Source: Thermoanaerobaculia bacterium | GTDB lineage: Bacteria; Acidobacteriota; Thermoanaerobaculia; Multivoradales; Multivoraceae | Assembly (NCBI GenBank): GCA_022822365.1 | Contig: JAJEBV010000016.1 | Span: forward strand, 186,001-250,000 | Length of the DNA: 64,000 bases | Direction of reading: 5' to 3' | Shown: one piece after another, positions 10,993 to 20,259 of the stretch | Layout of the letters: every line of letters begins with the position of its first letter | Numbering within the stretch: position 1 is the stretch's first letter | Translations under genes and position numbers: made by a program | The notes under the pieces: generated by a model | Told to the model about the DNA's origin: nothing | Seen by the model: the letters and a program-made list of their open reading frames with translations, nothing else | Database searches by the model: none

Positions 10993-12855
10993 ATGCGTCA
11001 GATTCGCCCGATCCTCGCGGCCATCGCCATCCTCTCGCTCGCCCTGCTCGGCTGCACCACCGGCGGCGACGACGCCGGCGGTGACGCCCCGGCAACCGGC
11101 ACGGCCGACGCGCCGAACCCGCTCCGGGACGCCTACTTCGGCGACCTGCACGTCCACACGCGGTACTCGTTCGACGCGTACCTGTTCCAGACCCGGACGG
11201 ATCCGGACGACGCCTACCGCTTTGCCAAGGGCGAGGCGATCATGCACCCGAGCGGCCACCAGCTTCGGCTCCAGAGCGGGGCGTTCGACTTTCAGGCGGT
11301 GACCGACCACGGCATGTATCTGGGCGTCATGCCGGACATGGACAACGCCGGGAGCGTCCTCTACGACACGACCCTCGGAGCCGATCTCCGGGGCGGCGGC
11401 GGTTTCGCCCGCGCCATCCAGGGGCTGCGCAGCGGCGAGTTCGCCGAGCTGCCCGCGGACGCGGTGGACCAGGCCGCCCGTACTTCGTGGCAGGCGATCA
11501 TCGACGCCGCGGAGGCTCACAACGACCCGGGCAACTTCACGACCTTCATCGGCTACGAGTACACGACCTCGTCGGATGACCGCGGCAACCTGCACCGCAA
11601 CGTCATCTTCAAGGGCAGCGAGGTACCGCCCAAGCCGTTCGCCTCGACCGATTCGCGGAACCCCGAGGATCTCTGGCGCTGGCTCGACGGTCTGCGCGAC
11701 GCGGGCATCGAGGGCCTCGCGATTCCGCACAACTCGAACGGCAGCAACGGCCACATGTTCAAGCTGGAGACGGTGGGCGGCGAACCGCTGGACGCCGCCT
11801 ACGCCGACCTGCGCATGCGCAACGAACCCCTGGTCGAGGTGACGCAGGTCAAGGGCACTTCGGAGACCCACCCGCTGCTGTCGCCGAACGACGAATGGGC
11901 CGAGTTCGAGATCTTCCCCTACCGGATCGCCACCACGCTCTACAGCGAACCGAAGGGCAGCTACGCCCGCGAGGCCTACGTGAACGGTCTCGTGATGCAG
12001 GAGACCCAGGGCTTCAACCCGTTTCGCTTCGGCTTGATCGGCGCGACCGACACGCACAACTCGGGCGGTACGCCGGAGGAGGACAACTTCCACGGCAAGG
12101 TCGGCGTCGGCGACGGTACCGGCCAGAATCGTGGCGCGGTGCCGCTCGACGAGCCGACCGAGGACGGCGAGAAGTACATCCAGAACAGCTTCAAGTTCTG
12201 GGGCGGCTCGGGACTGGCCGGTGTCTGGGCCGAGGAGAACACCCGCGACTCGATCTACGACGCCTTCCGCCGCAAGGAGACCTTCGGGACCAGCGGCCCC
12301 AGGATGCGGGTTCGGTTCTTCGGCGGCTACGACTACCCGGACGACCTGACCTCCGATCCGGAGATGATCGCCGCCGCCTACGAGGGCGGCGTGCCGATGG
12401 GCGGCGATCTGGTGGCGAACGGGGGCAGCAGTCCGCGCTTCCTGGTCTGGGCGGCACGGGACGCGGACAGCGCCCCGCTCCAGCGCCTGCAGGTGGTCAA
12501 GGGCTGGGTCGAGGACGGTGAAGCGCGGGAATCGGTCGTCGATATCGCCTGTGCCGACGGCGGCATGCCCTCAGGGGACCCACTCCGCTGCCCCGACAAC
12601 GGCGCCAGCGTCGATCTGTCCGACTGCAGCCACTCCCAGGACCTCGGCGCCGCCGAACTCTCGGCCCTGTGGACAGACCCGGACTTCGACGCCGCGAAAC
12701 ACGCCGTCTACTACGTCCGCGTCCTGGAGAACCCGACCTGCCGCTGGTCGACCTGGGACGCGCTTCGCGCCGGCGCGGAGCCGAATCCCGACATGCCGGC
12801 CACGATCCAGGAACGCGCCTGGTCGTCGCCGATCTGGTACGTCCCAGGAGGCTAG
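10993..12855 (+). CDS. DUF3604 lipoprotein (PHP-like)
   Basis: Lipobox LALLGC; YFGDLHVHTRYSFDA...VTDHGMYLG...ATDTHNSGG. Confidence 0.9.
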   Translation: MRQIRPILAAIAILSLALLGCTTGGDDAGGDAPATGTADAPNPLRDAYFGDLHVHTRYSFDAYLFQTRTDPDDAYRFAKGEAIMHPSGHQLRLQSGAFDFQAVTDHGMYLGVMPDMDNAGSVLYDTTLGADLRGGGGFARAIQGLRSGEFAELPADAVDQAARTSWQAIIDAAEAHNDPGNFTTFIGYEYTTSSDDRGNLHRNVIFKGSEVPPKPFASTDSRNPEDLWRWLDGLRDAGIEGLAIPHNSNGSNGHMFKLETVGGEPLDAAYADLRMRNEPLVEVTQVKGTSETHPLLSPNDEWAEFEIFPYRIATTLYSEPKGSYAREAYVNGLVMQETQGFNPFRFGLIGATDTHNSGGTPEEDNFHGKVGVGDGTGQNRGAVPLDEPTEDGEKYIQNSFKFWGGSGLAGVWAEENTRDSIYDAFRRKETFGTSGPRMRVRFFGGYDYPDDLTSDPEMIAAAYEGGVPMGGDLVANGGSSPRFLVWAARDADSAPLQRLQVVKGWVEDGEARESVVDIACADGGMPSGDPLRCPDNGASVDLSDCSHSQDLGAAELSALWTDPDFDAAKHAVYYVRVLENPTCRWSTWDALRAGAEPNPDMPATIQERAWSSPIWYVPGG

Positions 12856-12896
12856 CTATAGCTAGACTCGCAGGGTCACAGTCAGGGAGGTACTCG

Positions 12897-13958
12897 ATGA
12901 ACAGCAGCGGTCGTACACGCATCGGCTTCGTTCTCGTCACTGCGTTTACCTGCGTCGGATCTGCGGCGGCCGAGGAGATCCCCAAGACTCCGGGCGGCAA
13001 GCCCGACTTCTCCGGCAACTACGATATCAGCACCCTGACGCCGATCGAGCGCAGCCCCGAACTCGGTGAACGCCTCCACCTGACCGAGGAAGAGGCGGAG
13101 CGGATCCGGTCACAGGAAGCGGCGAGGATCGATCTCACCGCCCGGGCCAGCGACCCGGACCGCGACGCGCCCGCGGCGGGGGCCAGTGTCGGCGGCTACA
13201 ACTACTTCTACATGGACCGCGGCACCTCGGCCGTCAAGGTCGGCGGCAGGTACCGCACGTCCCTGATCGTCGATCCGCCGAACGGCCGCTTCCCGCCGCT
13301 GACGGAACGCGGCAAGGCCCGCCGGGAAGGCGTCTACGGGTTCTTCCTGCAGAACCAGGGCAAGGCCTGGTGGCGCGACCGCGAGGTCGGCCCCTACGAC
13401 GACCCGGAGTCGCTGTCGATCGCCGACCGCTGCATCTTCTCGCTCGAGGGAACGATCCCGATCTACCCGAAGTTCTACAACAACCTGAAGACGGTCGTGC
13501 AGACCGACACCCACCTGATGATCCTGATCGAGTGGATGCACTACGCGCGGATCATCCCGATCTACCCGTCCCGCGAGGCGGCACGCCACGCGCCGTCCGG
13601 GTACCGTTCCCGGGCCGGCGACTCCGTCGCCTGGTGGGAAGGCGACACGCTCGCCATCGAGACGACGAACTTCCAGGAGGAGAACTGGGTGACCTTCGCC
13701 CTCTACGGCGATCCCTCGCCTCCCGCCGATCAGCGCGTGGTCGAGCGATTCTCCTTCCAGGACACGGACACCCTCCTCTACCGATTCACCGTCGAGAACG
13801 GCGACTGGGAAGCGCCCTACACCGTCGAGTACACCTGGCCGGCGACCGACGACAAGCTCTACGAGTACGCCTGTCACGAAGGGAACTACTCCCTCGGGAA
13901 CACGCTGCGCGGCGCGCGCCTCGAAGAGAGGGAGGTCGAAGCGCAGACCGGCGGCTAG
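12897..13958 (+). CDS. secreted protein of an uncharacterised family (paralog 1 of 4 in window)
   Basis: Signal peptide; PKTPGGKPDFSGNYDISTLTPIER...TSLIVDPPNGRFPPLT...YEYACHEGNYSLGNTLRGAR. Confidence 0.85.
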   Translation: MNSSGRTRIGFVLVTAFTCVGSAAAEEIPKTPGGKPDFSGNYDISTLTPIERSPELGERLHLTEEEAERIRSQEAARIDLTARASDPDRDAPAAGASVGGYNYFYMDRGTSAVKVGGRYRTSLIVDPPNGRFPPLTERGKARREGVYGFFLQNQGKAWWRDREVGPYDDPESLSIADRCIFSLEGTIPIYPKFYNNLKTVVQTDTHLMILIEWMHYARIIPIYPSREAARHAPSGYRSRAGDSVAWWEGDTLAIETTNFQEENWVTFALYGDPSPPADQRVVERFSFQDTDTLLYRFTVENGDWEAPYTVEYTWPATDDKLYEYACHEGNYSLGNTLRGARLEEREVEAQTGG

Positions 13959-14407
13959 GCCGAGGTCCACAACGCGGGCGTTGCGAACTCCAGGCTGTTG
14001 CCGTCCGGGTCGCGAAAGTAGATCGATCGGCCCCTGTGGCCGCCCCAGTCGATCTCCTGCTCGATCTCGACGCCGTGGCTCTCCAGGTGCGTGCGCCAGA
14101 CGTCGATCTCGTCCTCGGTCACACCGAACGCCAGGTGACCCGGGCCGTGAGCGCCATGCAGTCCGAGGCCCCGCGGCGTCAGTTCCGGGTCGGCGGTCGC
14201 CTCCGGGTTGAAGAGCAGGACCATCTGCTCACCGCAGCGGAAGAACACGTGCCTCCCTTCCAGCTTCGAGTGAAAGGTCAGTCCCAGCACCTCGGTGTAG
14301 AAGACCTCCGCCACCTGGAGATCGCTCACATAGAGAGAGGCCTCGAGAATGTGGTCGAGTTGTCGCGGTCGCGTCGTGGGCGTCGTGCCCGCGGGCGCTT
14401 CTCCCAT
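13955..14407 (-). CDS. VOC/glyoxalase family protein
   Basis: LDHILEASLYVSDLQVAEVFYTEVLGL...IYFRDPDGNSLEFA. Confidence 0.9.
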   Translation of the reverse strand: MGEAPAGTTPTTRPRQLDHILEASLYVSDLQVAEVFYTEVLGLTFHSKLEGRHVFFRCGEQMVLLFNPEATADPELTPRGLGLHGAHGPGHLAFGVTEDEIDVWRTHLESHGVEIEQEIDWGGHRGRSIYFRDPDGNSLEFATPALWTSA

Positions 14408-14411
14408 GCTC

Positions 14412-16922
14412 CTACTCCTTCCTGATCCCCCGTCCGGTGGCGCCCTCGGGCGGCCTGTCCGTGAGCAGCCCTGCCCTCTCCAGTTCGCCCACGCGTGACG
14501 CCGGAAGCCCCAGGACTTGCATCAGCACCTCCCGGTTGTGCTCCCCCAGGCAGGGCGCGCCGAGTCGGTACGTCGCGGGCGTCGCACTCAGGTGAATCGG
14601 CAGGCCGGGGTAGCGGCGGCGGCCGACCTCACGATGATCGAGTTCGGCCCAGAAGCCGCGCGCTTCGAGGAACGGGTCTTCGGCCATGTCGCGGGCGTCG
14701 GACACAGGCGCCGCGGTGACGCCGGCGGCAAGCAGTTCGGCCACCAGTTCACGTCGCTCACGATCCTGTGTCCGCTCCCCGATCAAACTGTCGATTCGGT
14801 CCTCGTCCGCCTGCCGTTCCGCGAGCGACATGGCCGCGAAGACGTCGGGAAGAGCAGCGACGGCGCAAAGCGTCCGCCACTGGTCATCGTGCTCGACGCT
14901 GATCGCGATCCACCGGTCGTCGCCGAGGCACGGGTAGCAGCCCTGAGGCGCCCGTCCCGGATGGCGGTTGCCGCGACGCGGTTCGGCCGATCCACGAAGC
15001 TGCGCCGCCAGGATGTGGTCGCCGAACATCGTCGCCATCGCCTCCACCATCAGCGTTTCGACCGTGCCGCCCCGGCCCTCCGGCGACTGCGAGCGGCCGT
15101 ACAGCATGGCCAGGGTCCCGACGGCGGTGTGCAGAGCCGTCATCGGATCCGGCCAGGCGATTCCGGAACGGTGCGGACCGCCGTCCCGGTAGCCGAGCGC
15201 GGAGGTCAATCCCATCGTCGACTCGATCAGCGGCCCGTAGGCCAGCCGGTCGCGGTAGGGGCCGGAGTTGCCGAAACCGGGCATCGAAACCGCGACAACG
15301 CCAGGATTGATCTCGTGCAGCCGCTCCGGGTCGAGACCGAGCTTGGGCATGACCCGGGGGCTGAAGTTGTCGCACACGACGTCCGCCCGCTCAACCAGGG
15401 CCTCGAAGATGCGCCTCCCCTCGGGCTCGCCAAGCTCCAGCGTCACGGAGCGCTTGCTGCGGTTCATCTTGTTGAACGCGGCGCTGCGGTTGTAGGGACA
15501 GTCGCCGGCGTCGTTCTCCGGGAACAGGTGAGCGAGCCGGGCGATCCGTGCCGACCGAGTCGCCGGGCCGCGCGCCCAGGCGGCCTCGACCTTGATCACG
15601 TCCGCGCCGAGATCGCCCAGGATCCGGGTCGCGAGCGGGCCCGCCCAGACCCGGGTGAGGTCGAGTACGCGAATGCCCTGAAGCGGGCCGCCGGCCAGCT
15701 CCGGAGACTTCCAGCAGGCCAACTCGCGCGCCGCTTCGCGGCTGCGCGCTTGATGCCGGCCAGAAGGCCGGCGCACCCAGTCTTCCGAGCCGCCGACTGG
15801 CGGTGGCGGCCCCGTGACCGAGGAATCGATGGCCTGAGCCGATGCCGCGCCGTTCAGGAGGAACGGCCCGCGGGGGACGAGCGGGCCGCTGTCGCCGTCG
15901 ATCGGCACGAAGAAGCCCCGGGCCCGGAAGTGCGGATCGTCCAGCACCTCGAGCGCATCGATCACCGGGCCGATCGGCACCCGCACCCGCTCACCCAACT
16001 CGATGATCTCGGCCGCGTTGTGGGCCATCATCCACGGATCGATCGCCCGATCGAACTCCAACCGGTGCTCCGCCCGGTCGGCATCCTCCGCGAAACGCGG
16101 ATCCTCCAGGAGGCGGCCCAGACCCGCCGCGTCGAGGAACGGCTGAAGCATCTCCCGGCTCGGCATCGAGAGCGCCACGTACCCGTCCTTGCAACGGTGA
16201 ACGCCGACCGGATGCCAGGGCCCGCCCTGCGAGTTGCCGACCCTGCCGAGGATGTAGCCGGCCTGCGTCCACATCACCGTCGTGTACTGGTGGAGCGCCG
16301 CTAGCGCCTCCACATGCGAGACATCGACTGTCTGACCCCTGCCGATCGCGGGCCGGGCCAGCAGCGCCGCAAGACCGCCGATCACCGCGTGAGCCCCCGC
16401 CTGGCAGGCCGAATGGAGTCCCGGCCGCGCGATGGGCTCCCGGTCGGGAGCGCCGTTCAGGTAGAGGTGGCCGGACCAGGCGTCGTCCGTGAACCCGTTC
16501 GACCGCGGCGGTCCCGCCTCGTCCCAGACGTCGCGCGCTCCGGCCCCCAGGCCAAACGGCGACATCCGCAGCAGCACGGCCTGCGGCGCATCGCTCTCTT
16601 CGATCAGTGGCTCGAGCGGCCCCGGCGCCGAACTCTCGACCACGACGTCGATGCCGCCCCGCTCGATCAATTCCAGGATCTGCCCCCGGCCGCCGTCCGT
16701 ACTCTGCCGCAGACGCCCCGCGCGCTTGCCGACATTCAGGTACGCATACTCCGCCCCGACACCCCGCCAGCGCTCGCCAACCTCACGCCAAGGATCGCCT
16801 CCCGGCGGTTCAAGCCGCAGTACCTCGGCGCCACAAACCGCCAGCAACCGCCCCGCATAGGCGCCGGCGGGCGAGCCGGCGACCTCGATCACGCGAAGGT
16901 TGGAGCACGGATGATCTGTCAC
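14412..16922 (-). CDS. tandem-domain CaiB/BaiF (class III) CoA-transferase
   Basis: Two CaiB-like halves: LRVIEVAGSPAGAYAGRLLAVCGAEVLRLEPPGGDPWR and IRVLDLTRVWAGPLATRILGDLGADVIKVE; 836 aa. Confidence 0.9.
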   Translation of the reverse strand: MTDHPCSNLRVIEVAGSPAGAYAGRLLAVCGAEVLRLEPPGGDPWREVGERWRGVGAEYAYLNVGKRAGRLRQSTDGGRGQILELIERGGIDVVVESSAPGPLEPLIEESDAPQAVLLRMSPFGLGAGARDVWDEAGPPRSNGFTDDAWSGHLYLNGAPDREPIARPGLHSACQAGAHAVIGGLAALLARPAIGRGQTVDVSHVEALAALHQYTTVMWTQAGYILGRVGNSQGGPWHPVGVHRCKDGYVALSMPSREMLQPFLDAAGLGRLLEDPRFAEDADRAEHRLEFDRAIDPWMMAHNAAEIIELGERVRVPIGPVIDALEVLDDPHFRARGFFVPIDGDSGPLVPRGPFLLNGAASAQAIDSSVTGPPPPVGGSEDWVRRPSGRHQARSREAARELACWKSPELAGGPLQGIRVLDLTRVWAGPLATRILGDLGADVIKVEAAWARGPATRSARIARLAHLFPENDAGDCPYNRSAAFNKMNRSKRSVTLELGEPEGRRIFEALVERADVVCDNFSPRVMPKLGLDPERLHEINPGVVAVSMPGFGNSGPYRDRLAYGPLIESTMGLTSALGYRDGGPHRSGIAWPDPMTALHTAVGTLAMLYGRSQSPEGRGGTVETLMVEAMATMFGDHILAAQLRGSAEPRRGNRHPGRAPQGCYPCLGDDRWIAISVEHDDQWRTLCAVAALPDVFAAMSLAERQADEDRIDSLIGERTQDRERRELVAELLAAGVTAAPVSDARDMAEDPFLEARGFWAELDHREVGRRRYPGLPIHLSATPATYRLGAPCLGEHNREVLMQVLGLPASRVGELERAGLLTDRPPEGATGRGIRKE
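15755..15781 (+). repeat. dispersed palindromic repeat, copy B (inside CoA-transferase CDS)
   Basis: GCCGGC CAGAAG GCCGGC GCACCCAGT. Confidence 0.9.
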
Positions 16923-17002
16923 GAAGCCGGCACGGTAGCAGCCAGGGAACCCGCCGCCTCGGGACTGTGCCGCCCACCCCGCCGGATCGGCGATAATCCA
17001 CC

Positions 17003-17899
17003 GTGGCCGCGAACATCCTCGAGACGATCGACCGGCTCAAGTCGGAGCTCGACGCGCACCGGCCGCTGCCGCCCGACGTCGTCGGCCGCGTCAGTCAGAA
17101 GCTCCGGTTGGAGTGGAACTACCACTCCAACGCGGTCGAGGGGAACTCGCTGACGCTGGGCGAGACGAGGAGCCTGATCCTCCACGGCATCACCGCCCAC
17201 GGCAAGCCGATGCGGGATCACCTGGACATCCAGGGTCACGACGACGCCGTCAAGGCGGTCGAGGAGGCGGTCGAGAACGAGGAGGCCCTCAACGAGGTCT
17301 TCATTCGCAACCTGCATCGCGTTCTTCTCAGGGAGCCCTACGAGATGGACGCAAGGGCGCCGGACGGACGCATCGTCAAGCGGCCCATCTCGATCGGCAG
17401 CTACAAGACGGCGCCGAACAACGTCCTGACCACCACCGGCGAAGTCCACTACTTCACGGCGCCCGAACTCGTGAAGCCGGAGATGACGGACCTGCTGGAT
17501 TGGTACCACGAGGCCGAAAGCAAGGGCGAGCACCCGATCGTGCTGGCGGCGGTCTTCCACTACCGCTTCGTTGCGATTCACCCCTTCGACGACGGCAACG
17601 GTCGCATGGCGCGCCTGCTGATGAACCTGATTCTCATCCGGCACGGCTACACGGTGGCCATGATCCGCGCCGAGGATCGGGGCCTGTACATCGACATCCT
17701 TGAGCGGGGGCAGCGAACCGGACGTTCGCCAGTCGCCGGGGACTTGAGGGAGTTCATCGAGTTCGTCGCCTCCTGTTGTGAAAGCAGTCTGAGACTCCAC
17801 CTGAGAGCCGCGCGGGGCGAGTCCATCGACGAGCCGGGAGACACTCAGCGCGAGATCGACCTGTTCAGGAAATCGCTCGGCGAGCCGCCGGGCGAGTAG
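17003..17899 (+). CDS. Fic family protein (class II-type inhibitory motif)
   Basis: HPFDDGNGRMAR Fic core; SNAVEGNSL matches inhibitory (S/T)xxxE(G/N); GTG start. Confidence 0.9.
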   Translation: MAANILETIDRLKSELDAHRPLPPDVVGRVSQKLRLEWNYHSNAVEGNSLTLGETRSLILHGITAHGKPMRDHLDIQGHDDAVKAVEEAVENEEALNEVFIRNLHRVLLREPYEMDARAPDGRIVKRPISIGSYKTAPNNVLTTTGEVHYFTAPELVKPEMTDLLDWYHEAESKGEHPIVLAAVFHYRFVAIHPFDDGNGRMARLLMNLILIRHGYTVAMIRAEDRGLYIDILERGQRTGRSPVAGDLREFIEFVASCCESSLRLHLRAARGESIDEPGDTQREIDLFRKSLGEPPGE

Positions 17900-17970
17900 T
17901 GACCGTCCGCGCGGTCGCTCGTCGTATGCTCACGCGCCGATCGAACAGCAGTTCGCCGCCTCCGGCGGAA

Positions 17971-17997
17971 GGCGGCGAGGACGGCGGCGCACCCAGT
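17971..17997 (+). repeat. dispersed palindromic repeat, copy C (degenerate)
   Basis: GGCGGC GAGGAC GGCGGC GCACCCAGT, preceded by hairpin CCGCC-TCC-GGCGG. Confidence 0.65.
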
Positions 17998-18030
17998 TCC
18001 TGAGCCACCACGAAGAGGAGATCTCAGTCC

Positions 18031-18477
18031 ATGCCCATCCTCGACTTCAGCCTCACCGACCAGGTCGCACTCGTCACGGGCGCCTCGCGCGGCATCGGGG
18101 AGGCCATCGCGCGCGGCTTCGCCGAGCAGGGGGCGACCGTCGTTCTTGCGTCGCGGAAGCAAGAGGGGCTCGACAAGGTCGCCGAGTCGATCGAGGCTGA
18201 CGGCGGCAAGGCGGTGCCGATCGCCTGCCACGCGGGCAACGTGGAGCAGATCGCGGACCTGTTCGAGCGCATCGAGAGCGAGTTCGGGCGGCTCGACATT
18301 CTCGTCAACAATGCGGCGACGAACCCGTACTTCGGTCCGGCGATCGCCAGCCGGACGCCCGTCGGCCGGCACGCGCAGCCGAACGAGATCGCGGGCGCCG
18401 CGGTGTTCCTGGCCTCCAAGATGGGCAGCTACGTGACTGGAGCGACGATCGTCATGGACGGTGGCTCCTCGGCCTGA
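18031..18477 (+). pseudogene. short-chain dehydrogenase/reductase remnant with internal in-frame deletion
   Basis: TGASRGIG and NNAATN present, then jumps directly to TPVGRHAQPNEIAGAAVFLASKMGSYVTGATIVMDGG; YxxxK catalytic block absent; 148 aa versus about 250 expected. Confidence 0.75.
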
Positions 18478-20219
18478 ACCGCCTCGAGCAGGTAACCGAG
18501 CAGATCGCCGTCGACGTAGTCGTTGTCGACCACGTTGACGAGGAAGTACGTGTCGTGGATCCCCTGGAGCAGGCGGCGTGACTCGCTGTCTTCTTCGTAC
18601 ACCGCCGCCCAGGAGGACAGCCACAGGTCGAAGGCCTCGTCCTTCCAGACCTCGAACGAACGCGGGTCGACGATCGTCGGCTGCCGAATCTCCTCGCCCG
18701 GGAACACGCCCCAGGTCACCGCGTTGACCGAGTCGCAGTTGCTCCAGGCCGTGCCGGACCGGTCGATCGCGTGGTACGTCAGGTTCGGCTTCCGGTCCAG
18801 TGCGGCCAGTAGCGGCGAAACCTGCTCCGGCGCCACGAAAAACTCCAGGTACGCCTTCTGGTACACGCGGCCTCCGGCGCCGCCCCAGCCGACCGCGGGA
18901 TCGTCGGACGCAGCGCCGTTCACGCGCGGCTGCGAGTTGATCGTCAGGAGCCCCGCCAGATTCAACCGCACCAGGGCGTTGCGCAGCGGTTCGCTCTCCA
19001 GGTCCAACGGCCAGTCGTACCAGGGGATCCCGTCGACGTCACCGCGGCAGAACCCCGCGAACACCTCGCGCACCTGGTCGATCGAGTGCAGCTCGCGGCC
19101 CCAACGCTCACGGGCGACATCGGCCTTGATCGGGCGAAACGCGAGATGGTGGTCGCCGAGGTCGCCGAACGCGGGTGAACCGGCATCGCCCCAGCGCCCG
19201 TTCGGAAACTCGTCCCAGTCCTGGGTCCGGGCGAGGTAGCTCTTCGGCCGGTTGGCCCAGAAGATCGGGCGAACGTCCTCCCTGGGGCGCTGAACCGCCG
19301 TCGCGCTCCGCCACGGCAGGACCCGCTCGATGCGCTCCGGCACGATGCCGAGGCGGTCGAGGATGACCTGCACCGAACGCTCGAGGTTCAGGGTGTAGAA
19401 GTGAAGGCCGGGCGCGCCGCCGTCGAGAAGGCGGCGACAGATGCCGGTCAACAGGTCCTGGCCGTACTCGCGCACGGACGCGTCGTGAAACCGCCGCGCC
19501 TCGATCTCGCTGACGATCTCGGGCGGCGCACTGGCGCCGAAGCCCGTGATGCGCTGAAAGGACAGGTATCCGTTGATGGGCGCCAGTCCCGGAACGATCG
19601 GACAGTCCACGCCGCGCTCCCGGCAGTCCTCCAGGAAGCGGAAGTACAGCTCCGGCTCGTAGAACATCTGCGTGATCACGAAGTCCGCTCCGGTCGCCAC
19701 CTTCTTGGCCAGGTGGTCCAGGTCGCGCTCCCGGCTCGAAGCCTCCGGGTGACCTTCCGGGTAGCCGCCGACACAGATTCCAAAGTGGTCCCCGTGCTCT
19801 TCACGGATGAACCGCACCAGGTCCGAAGCGTGGGAAAAGCCGTCGGCGACGGGCGACCAGGCGCCGCCTCCGCGCGGGGGATCGCCGCGCAAGGCCAGGA
19901 TGTTGCCGATGCCGCGCTCGCGACAGTTCTCGAGCACCGCCGCGATCTTCCGGCGCGGCATGTTGGTGCAGGTCAGGTGCATCATCGTCTCGATGCCGAG
20001 CACGTTCTCGATCGTGCTCGCGAGCTCGAAGGTAAGCTCAGCGGTGCTGCCGCCCGCGCCCCAGGTCACGTCGACGAACGCCGGCTCCAGCCGTCCCATG
20101 CGCTCGATGCGCGCGTAGAGGTTCTCGATCCCCGCCTCCGTCTTCGGCGGGAAGTACTCGAACGAGTAGAACGGCCGTCTCTCGGACGCCGCGGTGCGCA
20201 GCTTGTCGATCAGTTTCAC
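18429..20219 (-). CDS. metF: methylenetetrahydrofolate reductase, two-domain eukaryote-like form
   Basis: N-term FYSFEYFPPKTEAG...FVDVTWGAGGS...LALRGDPP; C-term PIFWANRPKSYLARTQDWDEFPNGRWGDAGSPAFGDL...LTINSQPRVNG...GWGGAGGRVYQKAYLEFF...NAVTWGVFPGEEIRQPTIVDP; 596 aa, GTG start. Confidence 0.92.
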   Translation of the reverse strand: MKLIDKLRTAASERRPFYSFEYFPPKTEAGIENLYARIERMGRLEPAFVDVTWGAGGSTAELTFELASTIENVLGIETMMHLTCTNMPRRKIAAVLENCRERGIGNILALRGDPPRGGGAWSPVADGFSHASDLVRFIREEHGDHFGICVGGYPEGHPEASSRERDLDHLAKKVATGADFVITQMFYEPELYFRFLEDCRERGVDCPIVPGLAPINGYLSFQRITGFGASAPPEIVSEIEARRFHDASVREYGQDLLTGICRRLLDGGAPGLHFYTLNLERSVQVILDRLGIVPERIERVLPWRSATAVQRPREDVRPIFWANRPKSYLARTQDWDEFPNGRWGDAGSPAFGDLGDHHLAFRPIKADVARERWGRELHSIDQVREVFAGFCRGDVDGIPWYDWPLDLESEPLRNALVRLNLAGLLTINSQPRVNGAASDDPAVGWGGAGGRVYQKAYLEFFVAPEQVSPLLAALDRKPNLTYHAIDRSGTAWSNCDSVNAVTWGVFPGEEIRQPTIVDPRSFEVWKDEAFDLWLSSWAAVYEEDSESRRLLQGIHDTYFLVNVVDNDYVDGDLLGYLLEAVQAEEPPSMTIVAPVT

Positions 20220-20259
20220 GTCGGGTCGGATCCTACGCTGACCGCCGCCGCATGGGCAG

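Noticed and set aside
14517-16304. 595-aa plus-strand ORF antisense to the CoA-transferase
   Set aside because: Shadow ORF with no recognisable motif. The opposite strand is a strong CaiB/BaiF match.
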